Assembly (NCBI GenBank): GCA_964609775.1 | Contig: CAZSSJ010000009.1 | Span: 1-39,033, forward strand | Length of the DNA stretch: 39,033 nucleotides | DNA from: CAZNUP01 sp964609775 | GTDB lineage: Bacteria; Patescibacteriota; Microgenomatia; JAMCZE01 | Direction: 5' to 3' | Part shown: piece after piece, positions 7,331 to 13,286 of the stretch | How the letters are laid out: each line of letters begins with the position of its first letter | How positions within the stretch are numbered: the stretch's first letter is position 1 | Translations under genes and position numbers: made by a program | The notes under the pieces: model-generated | Databases searched by the model: none | What the model was told of the DNA's origin: nothing | What the model saw: the letters and a program-made list of their open reading frames with translations, nothing else

Positions 7331-7582
7331 ATGGCTCACATTAAAGCTTCGGCCACCACAAAAGGCAACCGGGACTCCAAGCCCAAAATGCTTGGCGTGA
7401 AGGTCTATGCAGGGCAGCGAGTTCAGCCTGGCAGCATCCTCGTTCGCCAACGAGGAACTCAATTTCATCCCGGATTCGGAACTAAACGGGGAGGCGACGA
7501 CACTCTCTATGCCGTCATGTCAGGAGTTGTCAGCTATATTCGAAAGTCAGGAAAAAAATATTTGACTGTCCGACCAGAATAA
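7331..7582 (+). CDS. rpmA: 50S ribosomal protein L27
   Basis: L27 reaches toward the peptidyl transferase centre with its N-terminal tail. The 83-residue protein starts MAHIKASATTKGNRDSKPK and carries LGVKVYAGQRVQPGSILVRQ and GTQFHPG, the family hallmarks. There is no cleavable Firmicutes-type extension. The 53-nt spacer upstream (7278-7330) contains a CTCAATT/CTCAAAT simple repeat that runs up to the ATG. parB starts 4 bp after its stop. Confidence 0.96.
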   Translation: MAHIKASATTKGNRDSKPKMLGVKVYAGQRVQPGSILVRQRGTQFHPGFGTKRGGDDTLYAVMSGVVSYIRKSGKKYLTVRPE

Positions 7583-7586
7583 TTCG

Positions 7587-8462
7587 ATGGCCGAAAATTC
7601 CCAGATCACCTATCTCGACGTCAACCTGCTCCAACCAAATCCCCTTCAACCCCGCGGTCTCATCACCCCCGAATCTCTTGCTGATCTTGTAGAATCAATT
7701 CGGGAACATGGCATCCTCGAGCCGTTAGTTGTCGCTGAAACCCCCGCCGGCTATCAGATCATTGCTGGTGAGCGCCGCTGGCGCGCCGCCAAAGTCATCG
7801 GCATGGAAAAAATCCCCGCCATTGTCAAGCGCACGTCCCACCGGGGCATGCTCGAAATGGCCATCGTCGAAAACGTCCAGCGCGTCGATCTCAATCCCTT
7901 AGAACGCGCCCAGGGTTTTAAACGCATGATGGACGAGTTTGGTCTGGGAACGGCCGAGATTGCCCAGCGCGTCGGTAAGTCCCAGTCGTTTGTCAGTAAT
8001 TCCCTTCGCCTCCTGACTCTTCCCGACGCTCTCAAGGACGCGCTTCTTGCCGGCATCGTCACCGAAGGCCACATTCGCGCCCTGGCTGCCATCGAGGACC
8101 CCAATCAGATGATCGAAGCCCTTCGGCAAATTCTGCGCGAAGAAGGCAGTGTCCGCCGGGCCGAGGAGCTGTCCCGAGAATATAAAGCTAAGGCTAACAT
8201 CGCCCCCAAGCACGTCGAAGAGCGCATCCACAGTGACGAACTCTCAGAAATGGAAAAAAATCTCACCGCTCACCTGGGGGGCAAAGTCAAGGTCACCCAG
8301 TCCATGCGCGAGGCCAGAATGGTCATCGTTCTCAAAGGCAACATCGAAAAAACGGGCAAAGTCCTTCGGGCCATCAAACAAGCTCTGGAGAGTGTCGCTA
8401 CAGCTGAAGTCAGTGTTGATTTAGAAATCGAAGGGAACGCTCAAGCCACTTCCAGTCTCTAG
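7587..8462 (+). CDS. parB: Chromosome partitioning protein ParB
   Basis: ParB is a CTP-dependent clamp that loads at parS and works with ParA in chromosome segregation. The 291-residue protein has the N-terminal ParB box with IIAGERRWRAAKVIG (CTP-binding GERRxRA) and ENVQRVDLNPLERA. A helix-turn-helix follows in TAEIAQRVGKSQSFVSNSLRLL, then the LLAGIVTEGHIRALAAI region. A C-terminal dimerisation segment is likely. No parA lies next to it, and I did not find a clear parS palindrome in the window. Its 3' end faces lepB across a 9-bp gap. Confidence 0.95.
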   Translation: MAENSQITYLDVNLLQPNPLQPRGLITPESLADLVESIREHGILEPLVVAETPAGYQIIAGERRWRAAKVIGMEKIPAIVKRTSHRGMLEMAIVENVQRVDLNPLERAQGFKRMMDEFGLGTAEIAQRVGKSQSFVSNSLRLLTLPDALKDALLAGIVTEGHIRALAAIEDPNQMIEALRQILREEGSVRRAEELSREYKAKANIAPKHVEERIHSDELSEMEKNLTAHLGGKVKVTQSMREARMVIVLKGNIEKTGKVLRAIKQALESVATAEVSVDLEIEGNAQATSSL

Positions 8463-8471
8463 CTAAATAAG

Positions 8472-9053
8472 TCAGCTCCCTTGGGTAATCTGATACTGCG
8501 GCGTTTCTGTCTTCCCGAAATCGGAAATCGGCCAATAGCGGAAAAAAACCCGCCCTACAAACTCACTTGGAACGACCGGTCCAAAATCTCTCGAATCACT
8601 CGAATGTTCCCGGTTGTCCCCCATAACAAAATATTTTCCTTCAGGGATAACAAATTCCTGATTTTCCCCGAGAGCGGCTTCTGGTCCCGTGTTTACATCC
8701 AGACCCAAATAGTCCGATTCATCCAGAAGCGCACCGTTAACATAAACCTTGCCGGCGCTGATCTTGATTGTCTCTCCAGAAAGTCCAATAATTCTTTTGA
8801 TGAAGTCGATCTCAGAGTTTTTGGGTGAGCGGAAAACAACGACATCACCCCGCTTGGGTGGTCCAAAGCGATAGGTCACCTTGTCCGTGAAAATGAACTG
8901 CCCGTCTTTGAATGTTGGATACATCGAACCGCCCTTGACCTGGTTAGGTTGAAACAGGAAAAGGTAGACAACGACGAAAATCGCCAGGGCAAAAACAATC
9001 GCCTCAATGAAGTCCCAGAAAACCCCAAAAACGCTTTTTAACGAGTCAATCAC
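8472..9053 (-). CDS. lepB: Type I signal peptidase (copy 1)
   Basis: This membrane serine protease removes Sec/Tat signal peptides on the outer face of the membrane. The 193-residue protein has one N-terminal membrane span (about 15-35). The catalytic Ser43 is in GGSMYPTF and the general-base Lys86 in DFIKRIIGLSGE. VMGDNREHSSDSRDFG is the conserved box E. It starts at GTG. A second signal peptidase gene with ~50 bp spacing lies upstream on the same strand, so the pair is a tandem duplication. Confidence 0.95.
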   Translation of the reverse strand: MIDSLKSVFGVFWDFIEAIVFALAIFVVVYLFLFQPNQVKGGSMYPTFKDGQFIFTDKVTYRFGPPKRGDVVVFRSPKNSEIDFIKRIIGLSGETIKISAGKVYVNGALLDESDYLGLDVNTGPEAALGENQEFVIPEGKYFVMGDNREHSSDSRDFGPVVPSEFVGRVFFRYWPISDFGKTETPQYQITQGS

Positions 9054-9102
9054 TTAGATTTTCAGTGTAATTAATTCTCACCCGGTGTTCAAGGTGTCAA
9101 AG

Positions 9103-9648
9103 TTACGGAAAAGCCCCAAACTCATCAGGAGGCCACCACTTGAAGATAAATTTTCCGATGATGTCACTTTGTGTCACCGGTCCGAAATCCCGCGAGTCAC
9201 TCGAGTTAGCCCGGTTGTCGCCCATGATAAACAAGTGGTTTTCCGGAATAACAAAATCTTCATTTTCCCCTAAAAAAGACTCCGGCTCAGTCGCGTCTCC
9301 TTTTGACAAGTAGGGTTCTGGAAGGAGAGACCCATTGATATAAACTTTTCCCGCCGAAATCCTGATCGTTTCTCCGGGAAGGCCCACCACCCGCTTGATA
9401 AAGTCGACATTAGGGTTCCTGGGCGATCTGATGACGACAAAATCTCCCCGTTGCGGGGCGTTAAAACGGTAGGAAATCTTATCAACTACATATCTCTCAC
9501 CATTTTTAAGAGTCGGGTACGACGATGCCCCGACCACCTCAGCGGTTTGGAATAATCCCAGGTAGGCGACCACGAAGATCGCCAAGGCAAAAGTGATTGA
9601 TTCCAAGATATCCCAGAAAAATGAGCTCAGTTTTTTGAATAAGTCCAT
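9103..9648 (-). CDS. lepB: Type I signal peptidase (copy 2, altered active-site box)
   Basis: This 181-residue paralogue of the neighbouring signal peptidase has one N-terminal span. Lys85 is in DFIKRVVGLPGE and box E reads IMGDNRANSSDSRDFG. The serine box reads VGASSYPTL. By alignment Ser42 is the nucleophile, and the residue after it is Ser where Met is nearly universal. The catalytic dyad is intact, so it is likely active, perhaps with different substrate preference. ATG 9648 has an AATACT box 7 nt upstream. It lies 27 bp from the insertion sequence. Confidence 0.93.
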   Translation of the reverse strand: MDLFKKLSSFFWDILESITFALAIFVVAYLGLFQTAEVVGASSYPTLKNGERYVVDKISYRFNAPQRGDFVVIRSPRNPNVDFIKRVVGLPGETIRISAGKVYINGSLLPEPYLSKGDATEPESFLGENEDFVIPENHLFIMGDNRANSSDSRDFGPVTQSDIIGKFIFKWWPPDEFGAFP

Positions 9649-9674
9649 GGAGAGCAGTATTTTCTAATCCACTA

Positions 9675-9687
9675 ATGAGCATGAAAC
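9675..9687 (+). repeat. Left terminal inverted repeat of the IS
   Basis: ATGAGCATGAAAC is the exact reverse complement of 11005-11017. It lies 7 nt beyond the transposase stop codon. Confidence 0.75.
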
Positions 9688-9693
9688 CCGGTC

Positions 9694-10941
9694 TTAAAAA
9701 TCGACAGGATCGATGAGTATTTTATTAAACAATTTTTCTTTTTCGTTGGTCATTTCTTCTGCTGACTCATTGTCGCTTGTCTTCATTGCCATTATATCAA
9801 GTTTTTCCTTGGTCATTCCCGGCTTCAAAAACTTCTCAAAATTAGGAATCTTTTTTAACGCCTCATATGGTGTTTGATAAGTGTCATAGACTTTCTTAAA
9901 TTTTCCAGTTTTTGTTGGAACTGCCTTTTGGGTTGCAAAGCCACAAGGACGATGAAAGTTGAGATAAGGGTTAAAGTATTTTTGATAAAACTCATTAATC
10001 ATTGGAGCAAATTTCTGATTAATGTAAAAGTAGCCCATATGCTTTCTGACGACACTGCCATTCTTGCTTTCAACAAGAGCATTGTCATTTGTTTGCCTGG
10101 ATCTGCCCTTGGTCAGTTTAATGAGTAATTTATTCAAAAGTTCAGCCACTATTTTATTGACATATTCACCACCATTGTCCGAGTGAAATTCAATGATGAT
10201 GAAAGGATACTGGTCTAAAATTAACAGGAGAATTGGTTCCAGGTAGGCTTCAGAAATCTTTTCGGTGGCAGCCACAATTTCCCATTGAATGACCTCGTCA
10301 ACACTATTAATGTGATAAACACCTTTCTCTCTTTCTGAGTCTCCCTGGTGCACCGTATCCACCCTAATGTATCCGGGGTTTCCATTTGGTTCTGGCTTTC
10401 TTCTCTCACCGATATTCCTCTGGACCGCGATGGTTTTAGTGAAAGTTAAACTGTGGGTTTGGTACTGTCGGGTCTTTCGTAAGTTGTAAATGTGGGAGAC
10501 AGAAATCTGACTGATCTTCTGGTACTCCACTTTCCCAAAAACAGTAAATTCTCTGACAAGAATTCTTTTGGTGGCCACGGCATTTAGACGACAATGGCTA
10601 TTGTCAGTTTTGACAAGAAGGGCAATGTCAGAAGGAGCATATTTAGTGGGAAAACTGTGATGAGTAATTGTCGCTAAAAACAGTTTTCCACCAAGATATT
10701 TTGTCACCAGCCTGGTTGTCTGGGAAGTGGAATATCCGGTTATCTTTTGCAGATAATTTCGGACTGTCCCTCGTTCACTTTTTTGAAGATGCCGATAACT
10801 AAACCTGTTAAAAAGATCTTTGGCAAATTGATATTTTTCTGATCTTTTGGAAAGAGCAAAACTCACCTCTTCCGACCCATGCAAAAAGAGAGATAGTTGG
10901 GTACAATTGTCCAAACGCGAGTCCGTCATGGTGATCTTCAT
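9694..10941 (-). CDS. IS transposase with an rve-type integrase core (DDE)
   Basis: This 415-residue transposase would cut and join the ends of the surrounding element. The N-terminal half contains helix-turn-helix-like DNA-binding segments (VRNYLQKITGYSTSQTTRLV). The catalytic core follows: Asp195 in YIRVDTVHQGD, Asp255 in EFHSDNGGEYVN and Glu291 in RQTNDNALVESKN, a DD35E spacing. Downstream PYLNFHRPCGFAT matches the YN.RPH..L region of IS3/IS481-type enzymes. ATG 10941 (MKITMTDSRL) was chosen because the family usually opens M(T)D.RL. An upstream in-frame start at 10983 would add 14 residues. No frameshift or stop interrupts it. Confidence 0.9.
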   Translation of the reverse strand: MKITMTDSRLDNCTQLSLFLHGSEEVSFALSKRSEKYQFAKDLFNRFSYRHLQKSERGTVRNYLQKITGYSTSQTTRLVTKYLGGKLFLATITHHSFPTKYAPSDIALLVKTDNSHCRLNAVATKRILVREFTVFGKVEYQKISQISVSHIYNLRKTRQYQTHSLTFTKTIAVQRNIGERRKPEPNGNPGYIRVDTVHQGDSEREKGVYHINSVDEVIQWEIVAATEKISEAYLEPILLLILDQYPFIIIEFHSDNGGEYVNKIVAELLNKLLIKLTKGRSRQTNDNALVESKNGSVVRKHMGYFYINQKFAPMINEFYQKYFNPYLNFHRPCGFATQKAVPTKTGKFKKVYDTYQTPYEALKKIPNFEKFLKPGMTKEKLDIMAMKTSDNESAEEMTNEKEKLFNKILIDPVDF

Positions 10942-11004
10942 ACAATCCCATGATTTTAAAGACTCGCGTTTCTTTATGCTCAAGTAGCATTAGAAACACC
11001 TTCT

Positions 11005-11017
11005 GTTTCATGCTCAT
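11005..11017 (-). repeat. Right terminal inverted repeat of the IS
   Basis: GTTTCATGCTCAT on the plus strand matches the left repeat in inverted orientation at 13 of 13 positions. Read on the minus strand it carries an ATG that opens a short overlapping frame of doubtful meaning. Confidence 0.75.
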
Positions 11018-11061
11018 CTTGTATTGGACAAGAGGAGAGCAAGATCTACAAAAGGTGCGGA

Positions 11062-11070
11062 TGATATAAT
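11062..11070 (+). promoter_or_regulatory. Extended -10 promoter of tRNA-Val
   Basis: TGATATAAT is a perfect extended -10 box and ends 34 nt before the first base of the tRNA. It lies just outside the right end of the insertion sequence. Confidence 0.6.
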
Positions 11071-11104
11071 CTTAATTATACCCAATTGGAAACTTGGTTT
11101 CCAT

Positions 11105-11179
11105 GGTCGCTTGGCTCAGTGGTAGAGCGCTTCGTTCACATCGAAGAGGTCGAAGGTTCAATCCCTTCAGCGACCACCA
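11105..11179 (+). tRNA. tRNA-Val (anticodon CAC)
   Basis: The acceptor stem GGTCGCT (11105-11111) pairs with AGCGACC (11169-11175). The D arm is GGCTCAGTGGTAGAGC. The anticodon stem CTTCG/CGAAG closes the loop TTCACAT with anticodon CAC. The T arm contains GGTTCAATCC. The 3' CCA is encoded (11177-11179). It decodes GUG. Confidence 0.93.
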
Positions 11180-11337
11180 AAAATCCAGCGGGCAGGCTCG
11201 AGAGGTAGAAGGAGCGTCACCTTCCGAGTCCACAACGAAATGGCAACATCTTGAAGCGGACGTTGGTTCAAATCCACAGGTGGGAGATTCGTCTTTTGGA
11301 GCCTAAGAATGCTCCATATTTTGTGATAAAATAAGCC
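11180..11337 (+). other. Intergenic stretch with a tRNA-like remnant
   Basis: After tRNA-Val there are 158 bases without a gene. GGCTCGAGAGGTAGAAGG resembles a D arm, GAAGG/CCTTC could close a 7-base loop, and GTTGGTTCAAATCC resembles a T arm. The acceptor strands do not pair, the T stem has only three good pairs and the anticodon-like loop lacks T33. It reads as a decayed or chimeric tRNA. GGAGC/GCTCC near 11299-11315 is a weak hairpin. Confidence 0.35.
11324..11332 (+). promoter_or_regulatory. Extended -10 promoter of the LOG-family gene
   Basis: TGATAAAAT is an extended -10 ending 5 nt before ATG 11338, so the transcript should start at or inside the first codons. Confidence 0.55.
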
Positions 11338-12174
11338 ATGGCTAACCCTGATAACGAATATGCGGCAGCAATTTTTGCTGGTGGTGGAGGCCCAGATTTG
11401 GGGAAAGCAGCTGCTGGATATTTAAAAGAAATTAGAGTACAAGGTCTAAAGTCTGAATCCGCCAAGGAGTCTCTTAATATCCTGTGGTCCATGGCTGAAA
11501 TAGGTTCGCTATTATCTAATATTGGCTGGCGAGTAATTACTGGTGGATACTACATGGGACCAATGGGAATGGCAAGCAAGGCCGCCTTCGAAACTTCTAA
11601 AAACCAGGGAGGCAGAGCCACCCCAATCGGAGCCATATTTAGTGATTTTTTTCCTGAAGACCCATTAACAGCTAAGGGAGAAGTCCTCGAAGTTAAAAAT
11701 TTATCGCAAAGACAAGAAATGTACTTCTCAAGAGCAAGGGCCTTTTTCTTTATGGGTGGAGGAGGGCTTGGAACTTTAAGTGAAATTACTGGAGCGATGA
11801 AGGATGATAGTCTCAGAGAAGAGGTTCTAAAATTCGGAACGCATACTGAGAAAGATAATCTTAAACCTAGACCATTTTTTGTTATCGATCCAACAGGGAA
11901 AATGCAAGAGTTATTAACTTTTATAATCGAAAAGTACATTGGTAAAGAAAAAGCATTAGGGGATGAAATTATCAGTGGAATATTGAAGCGAATGTATATT
12001 TTTGGTGAAGATTCTTTCGTTCCTGCTGGAGGGCAAGGTAAATATCCCGGACTAGTTCATCTTTCAGAGGATAGTAAAAAAGCGATTGAACAAATTCTGA
12101 CTGCACAATCTAATGAACAAACTCCAAAACTTCCTGAAGTGGCCACTCTTTACGGCATGATTACTGCCATCTAG
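11338..12174 (+). CDS. LOG-family (lysine-decarboxylase-like) Rossmann protein
   Basis: This 278-residue protein is related to LOG nucleoside-5'-monophosphate phosphoribohydrolases and to bacterial YgdH/PpnN-type nucleotidases. VITGGYYMGPMGMASKAA matches the GG..GxMG substrate-binding region. FFMGGGGLGTLSEI stands where the family has PGGxGTxxE, with Met for Pro and the Gly-Thr and Glu kept. The extension after residue ~200 is longer than in plant LOG. The true substrate is unknown. The gene is AT-rich compared with ileS or parB, is not part of an obvious operon and has its own promoter. A conserved repeat starts 11 bp after its stop. Confidence 0.75.
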   Translation: MANPDNEYAAAIFAGGGGPDLGKAAAGYLKEIRVQGLKSESAKESLNILWSMAEIGSLLSNIGWRVITGGYYMGPMGMASKAAFETSKNQGGRATPIGAIFSDFFPEDPLTAKGEVLEVKNLSQRQEMYFSRARAFFFMGGGGLGTLSEITGAMKDDSLREEVLKFGTHTEKDNLKPRPFFVIDPTGKMQELLTFIIEKYIGKEKALGDEIISGILKRMYIFGEDSFVPAGGQGKYPGLVHLSEDSKKAIEQILTAQSNEQTPKLPEVATLYGMITAI

Positions 12175-12185
12175 CCTTTTCATTA

Positions 12186-12242
12186 CTGAGCACAAAAAGT
12201 CCGAACATCGTTCTGCCGTCCTCCACAAAGTCACGACAGAAA
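12186..12242 (+). repeat. Intergenic repeat, copy A
   Basis: The first 25 bases (12186-12210) match 13233-13257 at 23 of 25 positions, and the last ten, ACGACAGAAA (12233-12242), match 13275-13284 exactly. The middle differs in sequence and length (22 against 17 nt). The copy begins 11 bp after a stop codon, as copy B does 13 bp after one. Confidence 0.75.
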
Positions 12243-12255
12243 CTCCGAAGGGGTA

Positions 12256-12261
12256 TATAAT
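12256..12261 (+). promoter_or_regulatory. -10 box of the PNPOx/cyclase pair
   Basis: TATAAT lies 20 nt before ATG 12282, leaving a short leader of about 13 nt with no clear Shine-Dalgarno site. Confidence 0.45.
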
Positions 12262-12281
12262 TAGGTTACTAGAATAAGCAT

Positions 12282-12680
12282 ATGGCTCTCAATAAAAGCG
12301 AGATCACAAAACTTCTTAGTAAAGAACAACTTGTATACATAGCCACCGTTAAGCAAAACGGCAATCCCCATATTGCTCCCATCTGGTTTGTCTACCATCA
12401 AGGAAAAATCTACTTCGAGACCGATAAAACCACTGTTAAATTCGGAAATATTAAGAGGCATAATAGAATTGCCCTGTGTTTCAGCGGTAAACCGGGTTAC
12501 ATCATTGAAGGTTCTGTTGAATGGTGGGTGGAAAAAGAAGCTCCTGTACCATTTCGTAAATTACTCTGGGAAAAATATGGCAAAGATATGGACGACAGCT
12601 ATATTACTGAAAAGACTTACATCTTCGAAGTTATCCCAGAAAAAGAAATGTCCTGGCATTATGCTCCTGGGTGGGATTAG
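12282..12680 (+). CDS. Pyridoxamine 5'-phosphate oxidase-like flavin-fold protein
   Basis: This 132-residue split-barrel protein belongs to the PNPOx-like superfamily, which binds FMN or F420 and often reduces or oxidises small molecules. LLSKEQLVYIATVKQNGNP and HIAPIWFVYHQGKIYF are the typical N-terminal strands. TDKTTVKFGNIKRHNRIALCF is the usual dimer and cofactor region. Length fits the small family members. Cofactor and substrate cannot be assigned. It is followed by a cyclase-family gene whose ATG is 5 bp after its stop, so the two likely form an operon. Base composition is AT-rich. Confidence 0.8.
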   Translation: MALNKSEITKLLSKEQLVYIATVKQNGNPHIAPIWFVYHQGKIYFETDKTTVKFGNIKRHNRIALCFSGKPGYIIEGSVEWWVEKEAPVPFRKLLWEKYGKDMDDSYITEKTYIFEVIPEKEMSWHYAPGWD

Positions 12681-12685
12681 GAAAT

Positions 12686-13219
12686 ATGAAGATAATTGAT
12701 TTGTCACAACCACTTTTCGACGGAATGGAAGTTTACCCTGGTGATCCAGAAGCTCATATAAAGAAAATTCATACTTTGGATAAGGAAGGTTGGAGATTAA
12801 GGTATCTTCAATTTTCGACTCATATTGGTACTCATGCAGACGCTCTCGCCCACATGGATAAAAAGGGTAAAACAATTGACAAAATACCCATAAATAAGTT
12901 TTTAGGCAAAACGATTTTAGTTAAAACAGGCGACACCTTTCCTAAGAAAGTCGGTCTTGCTTTTAGAGACGACATTCTCGGATTAAATCTTTTTAAGAAG
13001 ATTGTCGATGCTAAACCACTGTTTGTTGTGGCCGGAGGTAAGTGTGATTTTGAACTTGAAATGGAAAGAAAACTCCTCCAAGCAGGGATTCTAACCATGG
13101 CCGGATTGGTCAATATGGATAAGTTGCCAAAAAATAAACCATTTATGTTCTACGGAGTTCCTCTAAAGATTAAGGACGGAGATGGTTCTCCCATTAGAGC
13201 ATTTGCTGTCATAGATTAG
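12686..13219 (+). CDS. Cyclase-family metal hydrolase (kynurenine formamidase-like)
   Basis: This 177-residue protein opens MKIIDLSQPLFDGMEVYPGDP, the standard cyclase-family start. FSTHIGTHADALAHMD carries the HxGTHxDxxxH metal-binding motif (usually Zn or Mn). The family includes arylformamidases that open formyl-kynurenine, but many members have other amide or lactone substrates, and no tryptophan pathway genes are nearby. ATG 12686 was preferred to GTG 12671, which overlaps the previous stop. A conserved repeat begins 13 bp after its stop. Confidence 0.82.
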   Translation: MKIIDLSQPLFDGMEVYPGDPEAHIKKIHTLDKEGWRLRYLQFSTHIGTHADALAHMDKKGKTIDKIPINKFLGKTILVKTGDTFPKKVGLAFRDDILGLNLFKKIVDAKPLFVVAGGKCDFELEMERKLLQAGILTMAGLVNMDKLPKNKPFMFYGVPLKIKDGDGSPIRAFAVID

Positions 13220-13232
13220 AAAATTGTTAAAC

Positions 13233-13284
13233 CTGAGCACAGAAAGTCCAAACATCGACTACTACCCTAGACTTACGACAGAAA
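13233..13284 (+). repeat. Intergenic repeat, copy B
   Basis: This is the second copy of the element at 12186-12242, in the same orientation. The two copies bracket the PNPOx/cyclase pair, and each follows a stop codon by 11-13 bp. It lies against the 3' end of the convergent Kelch/lipase gene. Confidence 0.75.
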
Positions 13285-13286
13285 AG

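Larger units (their letters stand above)
9675..11017 (-). mobile_element. Complete DDE insertion sequence, about 1.34 kb
   Basis: One transposase gene is bounded by a perfect 13-bp inverted repeat, ATGAGCATGAAAC at 9675-9687 and its complement at 11005-11017. I saw no flanking target-site duplication. The bases outside are CACTA on the left and CTTGT on the right. The element sits between the signal peptidases and tRNA-Val. The transposase has an intact DDE triad, so the copy may still be active. Confidence 0.75.

Noticed and set aside
8462..8472. Bidirectional terminator between parB and lepB
   Set aside because: The gap is 9 bp and has no hairpin or T run.
10808..11017. Minus-strand frame of 69 codons starting in the right IS repeat, overlapping the transposase start
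   Set aside because: It is not similar to any transposase N-terminus, and the main frame already has a family-like start (MTDSRL). A frameshift-linked two-frame transposase is possible but unsupported.
11094..11306. 70-codon plus-strand frame over tRNA-Val and the following stretch
   Set aside because: It is simply a translation of the tRNA and its flank.
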